A stretch of 64,000 nt of DNA, from contig OZ038485.1 of NCBI GenBank assembly GCA_964036315.1, positions 100,726,102-100,790,101 on the forward strand, in the 5' to 3' direction. Both the position numbers and the translations under genes were made by a program. The stretch comes from Acanthosepion esculentum (Eukaryota > Mollusca > Cephalopoda > Sepiida > Sepiidae). Below, in pieces: positions 27,701 through 39,033 of this stretch (its first letter is position 1; each line of letters begins with the position of its first letter). The notes below the pieces were generated by a model that ran no database searches, was not told the DNA's origin, and saw only the letters and a list, made by a program, of their open reading frames with translations.

Positions 27701-30700
27701 GATTTTACATATACTACCCCTCTTTTATTTTCTCATACTCCACCCATTGATTTTATATCTACTACCCCACTTTCCTTTTATTTTCTCATACTCCACCCAT
27801 TGATTTTACATCTACTACCCCACTTTTCTTTTGTTTTCTCATACTCCACCCATTGATTTTACATCTACTACCCCACTTTTCTTTTATTTTCTCATACTCC
27901 ACCCATTGATTTTACATCTACTACCCCACTTTTCTTTTATTTTCTCATACTCCACCCATTGATTTTATATCTACTACCCCACTTTCCTTTTATTTTCTCA
28001 TACTCCACCCATTGATTTTACATCTACTACCCCACTTTCCTTTTATTTTCTCATATTCCACCCATTGATTTTACATCTACTACCCCACTTTTCTTTTATT
28101 TTCTCATATTCCACCCATTGATTTTACATCTAATACCCTACTTTTTTTTTATTTTCTCATACTCCACCCATTGATTTTACATCTACTACCCAACTTTCCT
28201 TTTATTTTCTCATACTCCACCCATTGATTTTACATCTACTAACCCACTTTTCTTTTATTTTCTCATACTCCACCCATTGATTTTACATCTACTACCCCAC
28301 TTTTCTTTTATTTTCTCTACTCCACCCATTGATTTTACATCTACTACCCCACTTTCCTTTTATTTTCTCATACTCCACCCATTGATTTTACATCTACGAC
28401 CCCACTTTTTTTTTATTTTCTCATACTCCACCCATTCGTTTTACATATACTATCCCACTTTCCTTTTATTTTCTCATACTCCACCCATTGATTTTACATC
28501 TACTACCCCACTTTTCTTTTATTTTCTCATACTCCACCTATTGATTTTACATCTACTACCCCTCTTTCCTTTTATTTTCTCATACTCCACCCATTGATTT
28601 TACATCTACTACCCCACATTCCTTTTATTTTCTCATACTCCACCCATTGATTTTACATCTACTACCCCACTTTCCTTTTATTTTCTCATACTCCACCCAT
28701 TGATTTTACATCTACTACCCCACTTTTCTTTTATTTTCTCATACTCCACCCATTGATTTTACATCTACTACCCAACTTTTCTTTTATTTTCTCATACTCC
28801 ACCCATTTATTTTACATCTACTACCCCACTTTCCTTTTATTTTCTCATACTCCACCCATTGATTTTACATCTACTACCCCACTTTTCTTTTATTTTCTCA
28901 TACTCCACCCATTGATTTTACATCTACTACCCCACTTTCCTTTTATTTTCTCATATTCCACCCATTGATTTTACATCTACTACCCCACTTTTCTTTTATT
29001 TTCTCATATTCCACCCATTGATTTTACATCTACTACCCTACTTTTTTTTTATTTTCTCATACTCCACCCATTGATTTTACATCTACTACCCAACTTTCCT
29101 TTTATTTTCTCATACTCCACCCATTGATTTTACATCTACTACCCCACTTTTTTTTTATTTTCTCATACTCCACCCATTGATTTTACATCTACTACCCCAC
29201 TTTCCTTTTATTTTCTCATACTCCACCCATTGATTTTACATCTACTACCCCACTTTTCTTTTATTTTCTCATACTCCACCCATTGATTTTACATCTACTA
29301 CCCCACTTTTCTTTTATTTTCTCATACTCCACCCATTGATTTTACATCTACTACCCCACTTTCCTTTTATTTTCTCATACTCCACCCATTGATTTTACAT
29401 CTACTAACCCACTTTTCTTTTATTTTCTCATACTCCACACATTGATTTTACATATACTACCCCTCTTTTATTTTCTCATACTCCACCCATTGATTTTATA
29501 TCTACTACCCCACTTTCCTTTTATTTTCTCATACTCCACCCATTGATTTTACATCTACTACCCCACTTTTCTTTTGTTTTCTCATACTCCACCCATTGAT
29601 TTTACATCTACTACCCCACTTTTCTTTTATTTTCTCATACTCCACCCATTGATTTTACATCTACTACCCCACTTTTCTTTTATTTTCTCATACTCCACCC
29701 ATTGATTTTATATCTACTACCCCACTTTCCTTTTATTTTCTCATACTCCACCCATTGATTTTACATCTACTACCCAACTTTTCTTTTATTTTCTCATACT
29801 CCACCCATTGATTTTACATCTACTACCCCACTTTTCTTTTGTTTTCTCATACTCCACCCATTGATTTTACATCTACTACCCCACTTTTCTTTTATTTTCT
29901 CATACTCCACCCATTGATTTTACATCTACTACCCAACTTTTCTTTTATTTTCTCATACTCCACCCATTTATTTTACATCTACTACCCCACTTTCCTTTTA
30001 TTTTCTCATACTCCACCCATTGATTTTACATCTACTACCCTACTTTTTTTTTATTTTCTCATACTCCACCCATTGATTTTACATCTACTACCCAACTTTC
30101 CTTTTATTTTCCCATACTCCACCCATTGATTTTACATCTACTAACCCACTTTTCTTTTATTTTCTCATACTCCACCCATTGATTTTACATCTACTACCCC
30201 ACTTTTCTTTTATTTTCTCATACTCCACCCATTGATTTTACATCTACTACCCCACTTTTCTTTTATTTTCTCATAATCCACCCATTGATTTTACATCTAC
30301 TACCCCACTTTCCTTTTTTTTCTCAACTCCACCCATTGATTTTACATCTACTACCCCACTTTCCTTTTATTTTCTCATACTCCACCCATTGATTTTACAT
30401 CTACGACCCCACTTTTTTTTTATTTTCTCATACTCCACCCATTCGTTTTACATCTACTACCCCACTTTCCTTTTATTTTCTCATACTCCACCCATTGATT
30501 TTACATCTACTACCCCACTTTTCTTTTATTTTCTCATACTCCACCTATTGATTTTACATCTACTACCCCACTTTCGTTTTATTTTCTCATACTCCACCCA
30601 TTGATTTTACATCTACTACCCCACATTTCTTTTATTTTCTCATACTCCACCCATTGATTTTACATCTACTACCCCACTTTCCTTTTATTTTCTCATACTC

Positions 30701-31489
30701 CACCCATTGATTGTACATCTACTACCCCACTTTTCTTTTATTTTCTCATACTCCACCCATTGATTTTACATCTAATACACCACACTTTCCTTTTATTTTC
30801 TCATACTCCACCCATTGATTTTACATCTACTACCCCACTTTTTTTTTTTCTCATACTCCACCCATTGATTTTACATCTACTACCCCACTTTCCTTTTATT
30901 TTCTCATACTCCACCCATTGATTTTACATCTACTACCCCACTTTTCTTTTATTTTCTCATACTCCACCCATTGATTTTACATCTACTACCCCACTTTCCT
31001 TTTATTTTCTCATACTCCACCCATTGATTTTACATCTACTACCCTACTTTTTTTTATTTTCTCATACACCACCCATTGATTTTACATCTACTACCCAACT
31101 TTCCTTTTATTTTCTCATACTCCACCCATTGATTTTACATCTACTACCCCACTTTTCTTTTATTTTCTCATACTCCACCCATTGATTTTACATCTACTAC
31201 CCCACTTTCCTTTTATTTTCTCATACTCCATCCCATTGATTTTACATCTACTACCCCACATTTTTTTTCTCATACTCCACCCATTGATTTTACATCTACT
31301 ACCCCACTTTCCTTTTATTTTCTCATACTCCACCCATTGATTTTACATCTACTACACCACTTTTCATTTATTTTCTCATACTCCACCCATTGATTTTACA
31401 TCTACTACCCCACTTTTATTTTCTCATACTCCACCCATTGATTTTATATCTACTACAACACTTTCCTTTTATTTTCTCATACTCCACCC

Positions 31490-32790
31490 ATTGATTTTAC
31501 ATCTACTACCCCACTTTTCTTTTCTTTTCTCATATTCCACCCATAGATTTTACATCTACTACCCCACTTTTCTTTTATTTTCTCATACTCCACACATTGA
31601 TTTTACATCTACTACCCCACTTTTCTTTTATTTTCTCATACTCCACACATTGATTTTACATATACTACCTCACTTTTATTTTCTCATACTCCACCCATTG
31701 ATTTTATATATACTACAACACTTTCCTTTTATTTTCTCATACTCCACCCATTGATTGTACATCTACTACCCCACTTTTCTTTTCTTTTCTCATATTCCAC
31801 CAATAGATTTTACATCTACTACCCCACTTTTCTTTTATTTTCTCATACTCCACCCATTGATTTTATATCTACTACCCCACTTTCCTTTTATTTTCTCATA
31901 CTCCACCTATTGATTTTACATCTACTACCCCACTTTTCTTTTCTTTTCTCATATTCCACCCATAGATTTTACATATACTACCCCACTTTTCTTTTATTTT
32001 CTCATACTCCACCCATTGATTTTATATCTACTACCCCACTTTTCTTTTATTTTCTCATACTCCATCCATTGATTTTACATCTACTACCCCACTTTTCTTT
32101 TATTTTATCATACTCCACCCATTGATTTTACATCTACTACCCCACTTTTCTTTTATTTTCTCATACTCCATCCATTGATTTTACATCTACTACCCCCCTT
32201 TTCTTTTCTTTTCTCATATTCCACCCATTGATTTTACATCTACTACCCCACTTTTCTTTTCTTTTCTCATACACCCCCCATAGATTTTACATCTACTACC
32301 CCACTTTTCTTTTATTTTCTCATACTCCATCCATTGATTTTACATCTACTACCCCACTTTTCTTTTATTTTCTCATACTCCATCCATTGATTTTACATCT
32401 ACTACCCCACTTTTCTTTTCTTTTCTCATATTCCACCCATTGATTTTACATCTACTACCCCACTTTTCTTTTCTTTTCTCATACTCCACCCATAGATTTT
32501 ACATCTACTACCCCACTTTTCCTTTATTTTCTCATACTCCATCCATTGATTTTACATCTACTACCCCTCTTTTCTTTTATTTTCTCATAATCCACCCATT
32601 GATTTTACATCTACTACCCCACTTTTCTTTTCTTTTCTCATATTCCACCAATTCATTTTACATCTACTACCCCACTTTTCTTTTCTTTTCTCATATTCCA
32701 CCCATTGATTTTACATCTACTACCCCATTTTTCTTTTATTTTCTCATATTCCACCCATTGATTTTACATCTACTTCCCCTCTTTTTCATC
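31490..32790. repeat. divergent right edge of the satellite
   Basis: Units here mix CTTTTCTTTTCTCATATTCC, CCCATAGATTTT and CATCCATTG variants that are rare elsewhere. The final unit reads CTACTTCCCCTC and then dissolves into T-rich non-repeat DNA. Confidence 0.75.
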
Positions 32791-32879
32791 TTTTGTAATT
32801 TTTGTAAAAAAAATCTGTTGTGTGTAGGGATAATTAAAACAGAAAAACTGAATTTTACATCAACATTTTATCATTGTGA

Positions 32880-33040
32880 ATTCCGTGTGCTTCTTTAGGA
32901 CGTGGTCAATCATGCCTCTCCACAACTTCCTGTTTTTAATAGCTCTTAGTACGTTTTCTCTTTCCACCCCCACCCCCAGTCACCATCTATTCGTACAAGC
33001 TCGTGACTTAAGTTACTCGCTGTTTCGCTTTTCTTTTCTT
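32880..33040 (-). pseudogene. RTE-like LINE 3' end flanking the satellite on the right (distal part)
   Basis: The minus strand ends with KLWRGMIDHVLKKH, the RTE-like C-terminal tail, preceded by a KQRVTYL block. It is the downstream half of a copy whose upstream half is at 33,989-34,220; a LINE has been inserted between. On the minus strand this 3' end points into the satellite. Confidence 0.75.
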
Positions 33041-33044
33041 TTTT

Positions 33045-33988
33045 TAAATCTGTGTCACTCCAAGCATGCAAATAAAGCCACTAAAACACAAAAGGATTAC
33101 TGATTTTGGAGGAATTAGAAACCGAATCATTATGAGTGGAAAGAGAAATGGGTAATGAGGAGGGCAGGTGATAGCGATTTACATTGCATTTAAATCTTCT
33201 CAGAATAAATTTGTCTGGAGAGAACGGACGCGGAAGTTAGTTCCACAAGTACGAGGTGCGAGAAATGTAACTGTTAGCATAGTAGTTACGGTTACATCTA
33301 GCAAACTCATCTTCAAATAGCTGAAACCTCGTAGCCAGTCTAGTATTGCGCTTAAATTCGAAAAGTCTAGGTCCCATAACGAAGAGTGATATTTATTTCC
33401 GCTTATTTACAGAAAATGTTGCACAAGGCCAATAAAGGGAATGGAGAAAAGGACGGTCTTCTCTCTTAACTTTAAACTTAGCTAGCCACAAACACTGCCC
33501 TAAACATACCACAATATTCCTAACACCAAAACAACGCATTCTTACTTACCTTTCTTACTACATCCACCATAATACCTCATTGTCTCTAGGAAAATCCTAA
33601 CTAGTCTCCATACGTACAATTCATAGTCTGTGGGTGGGGGGAATAAAACAACATTTTAAAAATAACCCCAATGAGTATTTACAATATGAAACAAAACCAT
33701 TTACAAGAAACTAGACAAAATAATGTTAGTAATAACCCCCCACAATAGTTAATCCTATAGTGAAGAGCTCATCTGAACAATTAACATGAAAGTATTTATA
33801 GAAAAGACACAGAGAGGCAACCTTACGGCGGTGGGATAGTGACAAAACCCGAGACGTCAGATCAGGACCAATAATATTGCTGATTCTTCTTTGGATTTTA
33901 TCAAGGAGCTCAAGGTAAACGGCAGGGCCACCGGACCATATGTGGCAATAGTATTCTAAGCATTGACGAATGGCTTGCGTGTAATATA
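33045..33988 (-). pseudogene. Jockey/CR1-like LINE, 3' part, nested in the RTE relic
   Basis: The minus strand translates to the LINE C-terminal region: CLEYYCHIWSGGPAVYLELL, then DKIQRRISNIIGPD, SHRRKVASLCLFYKYFH and CSDEL. After an unrelated insert (33,396-33,763) it continues with EFKRNTRLATRF, CNRNYYANSYISRTSYLWN and SPDKF. The 3' end carries the family tail seen at 50,490-50,513 (GGCTTTATT...GCTTGGGGTGA-like). The RT catalytic core lies upstream and is missing (5'-truncated), and an in-frame stop follows LWN. It is inserted in the same orientation as the host RTE fragment. Confidence 0.8.
33396..33763 (+). mobile_element. unclassified interspersed repeat, copy 1
   Basis: This block interrupts the LINE between its CSDEL and EFKRNTRLA segments. 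Near-direct repeats at its edges (ATAACGAAGAG at the left, ATAGTGAAGAG at the right) look like a decayed 11-bp target-site duplication. Much of it is homologous to 56,265-56,500, both starting with GAGTGATATTTATTTC and sharing CATTCTTACTTACC and CTAACTAGTC. No coding potential is seen. Confidence 0.65.
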
Positions 33989-34220
33989 CCATGTGAGTGT
34001 CAAATTTTCCAAACCTTCTTTCCGCTTTACGTGACCCAGAAATTTTAGCTGTCGCTTTCTTATTTTTAATATAAGTGCTCTTTTTGTTACCATTTTCTTG
34101 TAAACTTCCTCGTTTCTCACATGTTCAGTTTATAGTATTCTCAGCAACTTCCTTTAGGAGCACATCTCTATTGCTTGAAGCCTCATCTTCATCTTTATTG
34201 TAAATTGTCCAGTGATTCGT
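33989..34220 (-). pseudogene. RTE-like LINE relic, upstream part of the right flank copy
   Basis: The minus strand reads MRLQAIEMC, RKLLRIL, TEHVRNEEVYKKMVTKRAL, KIRKRQLKFLGHVKRKEGL and ENLTLT. It stops where the LINE at 33,045-33,988 is inserted; the RTE then resumes at 33,040. Stops and a frameshift (near 34,180) show decay. Confidence 0.75.
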
Positions 34221-35320
34221 TGTGGAGGGGCTGTATGCGCCTGTGTGTTATACCGATACTTATTTATGGCCCCTGCCCAATATACAGAATTTTGTCATTG
34301 TTGCGTAAGTATAGGTAGTTATTTTCCATAATATTGTTTAATCATGAATGTCTGTCATAGAACATTATTTTCTAAGTATCTTGTCATGTTGATATAATTT
34401 TACACGACAATTTCTTAAGAGAACTTTTTTTTAATTTAAATCACTGTGTTTTCACTTTCTAGCTAAAAAGCACATGTTTCATATTTCAATAAATGGATGT
34501 CTCCACCCAAGAAAATTCGCAACATATTTCAGGTTTTCTTCCAGTTTATGTGCAAATTGTTTCTCTCTGAAACTTTTTTAATGTCATGTTATTAAATTAA
34601 CATTTGATGAACGCGTTTCTAGATATGTCTTACAAATTCATCATGTGTCGAATAATGAATTAAATTCATAAGATTTACGAATGATTACAGTGACACATTC
34701 TAATAAATAATAAATAATGCCTTGTAAGAATCAAGCGGCTCTATGTTCGCCGCAAAGCAGAAATTTAAAAAATAATCTTGCAAGATAATTACGACATTGA
34801 CTTCGATGCTGAATAAAGTCAGCCATGAGAATTGAAACATAAATCGCTTTGCCGTGACGCAACGGTCAGCAAATTAGGTCAATGCTATTCCGGGGGATGG
34901 AAAATCACCTTTATTTATTACAAGAGGGAAGTGGATTGTTCAATAATATTCAATTCTTTAAGCTGCTAGCTATCTCCGCATACCCAAATTGCGGATTTAT
35001 TATTAGTGAAATGTGATTGATTCTATGAAAAGAAATATGAAACATTATAATAAAAAAAATAATTATCTATATTTTTTCGCAAATAATAAATGGCGAATTT
35101 GAGTCATACGAATTACTGGACGTCAGTTCATTGACCTATATATATATTTTTTTTTCATAAAGCCAAAAGAAAAACAGCACTGAAGTCCCTAAGATTCTTT
35201 GCGGTTAAAATCAGTTAAGGATTAAGCCACAATTTGTCTGTTTTTTTTTTTACGGTGATTGTTTTACGTTTTGTTCATTTATTTCACGCAAAGCGGCACA
35301 AATTTGAGATAGCAAAACAT
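34221..35320. other. AT-rich intergenic DNA, no feature recognised
   Basis: No coding frame resembling a known family, no tandem array and no tRNA-like signal that I trust. Confidence 0.4.
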
Positions 35321-35322
35321 TC

Positions 35323-35452
35323 TTAAACATTCTCGGTGATAAACATTCTCCATTTTGTTTGGGATTGACACAAATGTCTTTCTTTAACTGGCAGTGAGAC
35401 AGTTCTCGGGTCAATATTAATTGTTTTATCACCCTTCACCGAGAATGTTTAA
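35323..35452. repeat. 17-bp perfect inverted repeat, 96-bp spacer
   Basis: TTAAACATTCTCGGTGA (35,323-35,339) is the exact reverse complement of 35,436-35,452. It may be a snap-back element or element termini; no function is claimed. Confidence 0.7.
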
Positions 35453-35463
35453 CATCGAAAATT

Positions 35464-35505
35464 CATTTTAATATGTGAGAATATCATTTTAATATGTGAG
35501 AATAT
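35464..35505. repeat. 21-bp tandem duplication
   Basis: Two exact copies of a 21-bp unit beginning CATTTTAATATG lie directly upstream of the hammerhead-like motif at 35,512. Confidence 0.85.
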
Positions 35506-35511
35506 CCACTC

Positions 35512-35554
35512 TTTGCCTGAAGAAGGTCCTGAGACCCGAAACCCATGTCGCAAA
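35512..35554 (+). ncRNA. hammerhead ribozyme-like motif (type I, minimal)
   Basis: The parts appear in order and position: stem I TTTGC/GCAAA (35,512-35,516 with 35,550-35,554, 5 bp); CUGAAGA core (35,517-35,523); stem II GGTC/GACC around a CTGA loop; GAA (35,538-35,540); a 2-bp stem III AC/GT around CCAT; and C at the cleavage position (35,549). This is the compact layout known from hammerheads carried by Penelope-like retroelements, and Penelope relics lie at 36,120 and 47,580. One reservation is that an A faces a C at the base of stem II, where a G-C pair is usual, so activity may be reduced. Confidence 0.6.
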
Positions 35555-35630
35555 ATTATGGAAAATAAAGCATAATATGTACTTTAAAAAAACACATTAC
35601 AAAAAAGTTTGCGGTTTCTCTCTTCTTTTT

Positions 35631-35739
<109 letters not shown>

Positions 35740-35916
35740 GAATCAATCCAGCTCTTATCTTAAATAAAAACTTAAAGGAGACTGTTTGAGCAACACAAGG
35801 ACTGACCAAAATTCATGTTAAAAAAAAATAAATGAAAACTACAGACAAAAAGTTCATTTTCTCCATGAAGACATTCATTTCTGTAGTTATCTGCTTCCAG
35901 CAAGCAGAATTTTTTG

Positions 35917-35955
35917 TCTCCTGATGATGGCCATGTTGGACGAAACTAGTCGAGG
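35917..35955 (+). ncRNA. decayed hammerhead-like motif
   Basis: CTGATGA (35,921-35,927) is followed by GGCC/GGAC with one mismatch as stem II, GAA (35,942-35,944), ACTAGTC as a minimal stem III plus cleavage base, and a short stem I CTC/GAG. An extra U precedes stem II. It is probably a degenerate copy from a Penelope-like terminal repeat. Confidence 0.45.
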
Positions 35956-36059
35956 AATCTAAATGAAATAATAATAATAAAAACGAAAGAATATTAATAT
36001 AAAACCCAGTGTATCTGAAGATTTTAATTTTTTAATTTTTTAATAATTTTTATTGTTCA

Positions 36060-36061
<2 letters not shown>

Positions 36062-36118
<57 letters not shown>
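36062..36118. repeat. (TA)n microsatellite
   Basis: Almost pure TA dinucleotide run, directly upstream of a Penelope-like relic. Confidence 0.95.
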
Positions 36119-36119
<1 letters not shown>

Positions 36120-36123
<4 letters not shown>

Positions 36124-36880
36124 ACTAGCATAAACACGTACACCCTCAACTATAAACGTGAATATCCAATTACAAAATGGCGATCACACAAAATTTAATA
36201 AACCGTGCAAATATTAACTCTTCCACGAAAAACTTCTACACGGAATTAAAAAACATTAAACAAACACTAATTAATAACGACTTTCCTAATTAAATTGTTG
36301 ATGAACAAGTTATACGAGCTATTAGAAATATTAAGTTAAATCAAAAAGACCATAATACTTCCTCAAATAACACTAAACATATCAACCTACTATACCGAAA
36401 TCAAATACACTAAACAATCCTAAATACTAATATATCCCTCATTGATCCCAGTAAAAGAAAAAGAAAACTTATTATATACTATACTAAATTTAATACAACC
36501 AACTTCACCGCCAACTAATGTTTTGCAAAAGACCAACAATGTATATCAATCTAAATCCCCTTTGCCAGATTGTCTCTCTGACATAAAGTAAATATATATA
36601 TATTCGATTCAAAACAACATTATCGAGAGGGCTTAAATTACATATGGAAGATTCAAGTTCCATAGCTCAACAATGAACGGAACATTCTTGTAAACATTCA
36701 CAATTTAAAGAAATATTAATTGGCAATACAAGTATACACCACAATGGAAATAAAAAACAAAAATTCTTGAAGCCCTCTATATAAGAAAATTAGAACCAGC
36801 ACTAAATAAGATTAATTATGAGTATAACATCAATGATTTAAAATGTTTATAACAGCAAGGTTTTACAATACCTAAATTGT
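36120..36880 (+). pseudogene. Penelope-like retroelement, 3' part of ORF (relic)
   Basis: The + strand reads STKNFYTELKNIKQTLINN, then DEQVIRAIRNIKLNQKDH, and later KILEALYIRKLEPALNKI after several frameshifts and stops. This matches in order the linker and the end of the C-terminal GIY-YIG endonuclease region of Penelope-like elements. No RT core is present in this copy. The identification is moderate; the more complete copy at 47,580-48,965 supports it. Confidence 0.6.
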
Positions 36881-37275
36881 ACTTTTTAAATTACAATTAT
36901 AACAGCAATGATTTCAAATACTTAAATTGTAAATATTATTTTTTTTAAATACAAATATAAATTAAGTTACCTCCCTTGATAGCATTAATGTTTTAATAAA
37001 TTAAGTGCGTTTCCTGGGCATTTACAAAAAAATTCACAAATATCTGTGACAGTAGTTTTTGTCTTAGCAATTCACCTCAGAAGATGATATTGGATGAGAC
37101 TAAAATCCTTAGGAAAATAAAAGGAATGAGGAAAACTAAGGTGCCTTCCTTAATGTGTTTAATGGCCACAATAAGAAACTGATGCGTGAATTGAAAGGAT
37201 TGAAATAAAGATAAATAGAGATAATATGTCTATATTATTCAATCTTCATACCTGAATGAAGAAGATATGCTGCCT

Positions 37276-37277
<2 letters not shown>

Positions 37278-37355
<78 letters not shown>
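37278..37355. repeat. (CA)n-(TA)n microsatellite
   Basis: A CA run (37,278-37,323) and a TA run (about 37,334-37,354) abut the tail of the LINE copy at 37,365. Confidence 0.95.
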
Positions 37356-37356
<1 letters not shown>

Positions 37357-37364
37357 TTAAGTTT

Positions 37365-37759
37365 ATCACCCCAAGCAAGGCTGGAAGCCACTAGCACGCA
37401 AGGGTTTACAGAAGGTTTGGAGGAAGAGCAGATAGGAGTGGTAAAGGAGAGGATGTGGAGAAAGATAGTGGATCGATCAAGGCAAGGGGGTTACAGAAGA
37501 TTTGGAGCGAGAGCAGATAGGAATGAAAGGTGAAAGGATGTGGAGAAGGGAAGTGGATAGATCAAGGCAACTGGAGATGTCGATTGACGTGACACTTAAA
37601 TAGTTGGAGATTATATTTGTCAGGGAAACAGGAATAAAGAAGGGAGTTCCACAGGCGAGATGTGCGAGACACGAAGCTATTGGAGTATAAGAGACGTCTA
37701 CATCTAACAGTTTCAACGGTGAAGGGGTGGGAACGGGATGCTAGCCTCGTAGGACGTTT

Positions 37760-37761
<2 letters not shown>
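37365..37761 (-). pseudogene. Jockey/CR1-like LINE, roughly 390-bp 3' fragment
   Basis: The minus strand begins at ACGAGGCTAGCATCCCG (TRLAS-type residues) and reads RCRRLLYSNSFVSRTSRLWN, PDKYNLQLFKC and HVNRHLQLP-type residues. It ends in the family 3' tail CCTTGCTTGGGGTGATAA. It starts at practically the same internal point as the copies at 40,296 and 60,181, and is oriented opposite to the 40,296 copy about 2.5 kb away. Confidence 0.8.

Positions 37762-37840
<79 letters not shown>
37762..37840. repeat. (TA)n-(TG)n microsatellite
   Basis: TA run to about 37,804, then a TG run to about 37,839. It separates the LINE fragment from a DNA transposon. Confidence 0.95.
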
Positions 37841-37842
<2 letters not shown>

Positions 37843-38600
37843 AGGGTGCGATGGCTAAGCTGTGTTCATTTTATATTTACTTACCCGGATGCTCGTTATA
37901 TTCTTTTGATTTTCTCGACTGCAAAGTACAGTTGAGTCAGTTGGGCCACGTCTGTAACAAAAAGAGCACAATGGCGTAATTCACTCCGCCAGAAATTTGG
38001 AAAGGGCATGCTGTACGGCTTGGCATTCGCACCGGAAGCTCCAACACTAACATTTCGGAGCGTTTTTGTATCAATCTGAGGACAATGCAGTGGATTCGGA
38101 AAAGAGTTGGATGAGTCTCATGGTGATTACGCAGGCACGGCAGTTTGGGAAACTCACTCTGATCGTTCTGAAAAGAAATACCGAGTTTGTTGGAAAGGGT
38201 CTCAGACTCAACACAGATGCCTACATCAAGTGCCTTGAGGAGGTAGTGCTACCCTGGGTTAAGAGGGTGGCTGCTGATAGACCCTATCTCTAGAAACAAC
38301 ACTCTGCACCATGTCACACAAGGAGAACCCAGTCATTGCTGCCAGACAATTTCTTTAACCATATAACCACTTACATCTGGCCCCATAACTCTCTAGATTG
38401 GAAGCCTCCTTGATTATTATGTGTGAGGCGCAGTTGAGAGTGACTAACAAAAGTGTTTGTAACACCAAAGATTAACTGAAGGCAATGATTATATCATCAT
38501 TCACAAACTTAAACAAAGGAGACTGTCCAGAAATGTTGCAAGAGATTCCAAAGTTGAGTGAAGGCCGTATTTGAAGCCAATGTCTATTTTATTGAATAAA
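37841..38600 (+). pseudogene. Tc1/mariner (IS630) superfamily transposon, internally deleted
   Basis: The N-terminal DNA-binding part is visible as FTPPEIWKGHAVRLGIRTGS, then INLRTMQWIRKELDESHGDY and HSDRSEKK. The sequence then jumps from TEFVG straight to KGLRLNTDAYIKCLEEVVLP, WVKRVAADRPYL and, after a stop, SAPCHTRRTQS, FNHITTYIWPHNS and KAVFEANVYFIE. The middle of the catalytic domain, with the first acidic residue, is absent, so this is an internal-deletion derivative. The second acidic motif also reads SAPCHT after a nonsense codon. It has no coding capacity. The terminal inverted repeats were not resolved. Confidence 0.75.
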
Positions 38601-38899
38601 TTTACTTTTTGTGTAATTTTAGTAAATATATCTGTTAAAAGATCATTGTTATTTTCATTTTTGTGTAATTTAGACGACAATTCAATTTATCAATCATAGT
38701 CTGTCTGTGGATGACAAAAATATTGGCTCCTGAAAAATTAATTTCGGTTGAGCTCTTTGGTTTGAGGTGTGAGTTTGTAAACAGTGACTATTAAGGGCTA
38801 ATATTGCATGACTCTTCGGCAGAATTGAGTCACTGTCAGTCACTGTGTGTTTATCTAAAATCTAAAAATAAACACGCTAAAATTCACCTTCACCCCTGC

Positions 38900-39033
38900 T
38901 GTGCGCCGACGGCTTAGTGGTAGAAGTTCCGACTGACGCAAATTCAGTCGGGTTTCGATCCTAGCTAGAGGCAACCGGACATCTAGCCACACTGATGAGC
39001 TGTGAAAAAGCGATACAGTCTGTCTGTGAATGA

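Larger units (their letters stand above)
15285..32790. repeat. satellite array, domain II: 53-bp C-type monomers
   Basis: From about 15,285 the unit changes to one containing CTACTACCCCACTTTTCTTTT followed by ATTTTCTCATACTCCACCCATTG. One C unit has 17 C and 1 G on the + strand and is about 77% pyrimidine. Variants are zoned: TTTTATATC units concentrate at 15,370-18,130, CTTTCCTTTT units appear from about 18,790 to 31,480, and CTTTTCTTTTCTCATATTCC with CATAGATTTT units at 31,490-32,760. Blocks are duplicated at larger scale: 18,790-19,110 with 21,014-21,334; 20,881 onward with 22,997 onward; 22,170-22,450 with 23,540-23,820; 26,400-27,020 with 28,037-28,657. Open frames here are periodicity artefacts. 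The last unit fades at about 32,785. Confidence 0.97.

Noticed and set aside
2095..32790. About 25 open frames of 71-152 codons (MILHLRPHF..., FSYSTHS... types) as a protein family
   Set aside because: They follow from a 53-bp unit read in rotating frames with stops at fixed unit positions. Single-base indels among units show no protection of the frame.
2095..32790. CRISPR-like direct-repeat array
   Set aside because: There are no unique spacers; units are contiguous and the DNA is eukaryotic.
35250..35432. 60-codon minus-strand frame as a small gene
   Set aside because: It spans the 17-bp inverted repeat in AT-rich DNA, with no start context, no domain and no neighbour support.
37063..37100. 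CTCAGAAGATGATATTGG...ACTAAAATC as a hammerhead remnant after the Penelope-like relic
   Set aside because: The core bases deviate (CTCAGAAGA, TAAAA) and no stems form.
38985..39010. CTGATGAGCTGTGAAA as a hammerhead core in the SINE tail
   Set aside because: Only four bases separate CTGATGA from GAAA, leaving no possible stem II.
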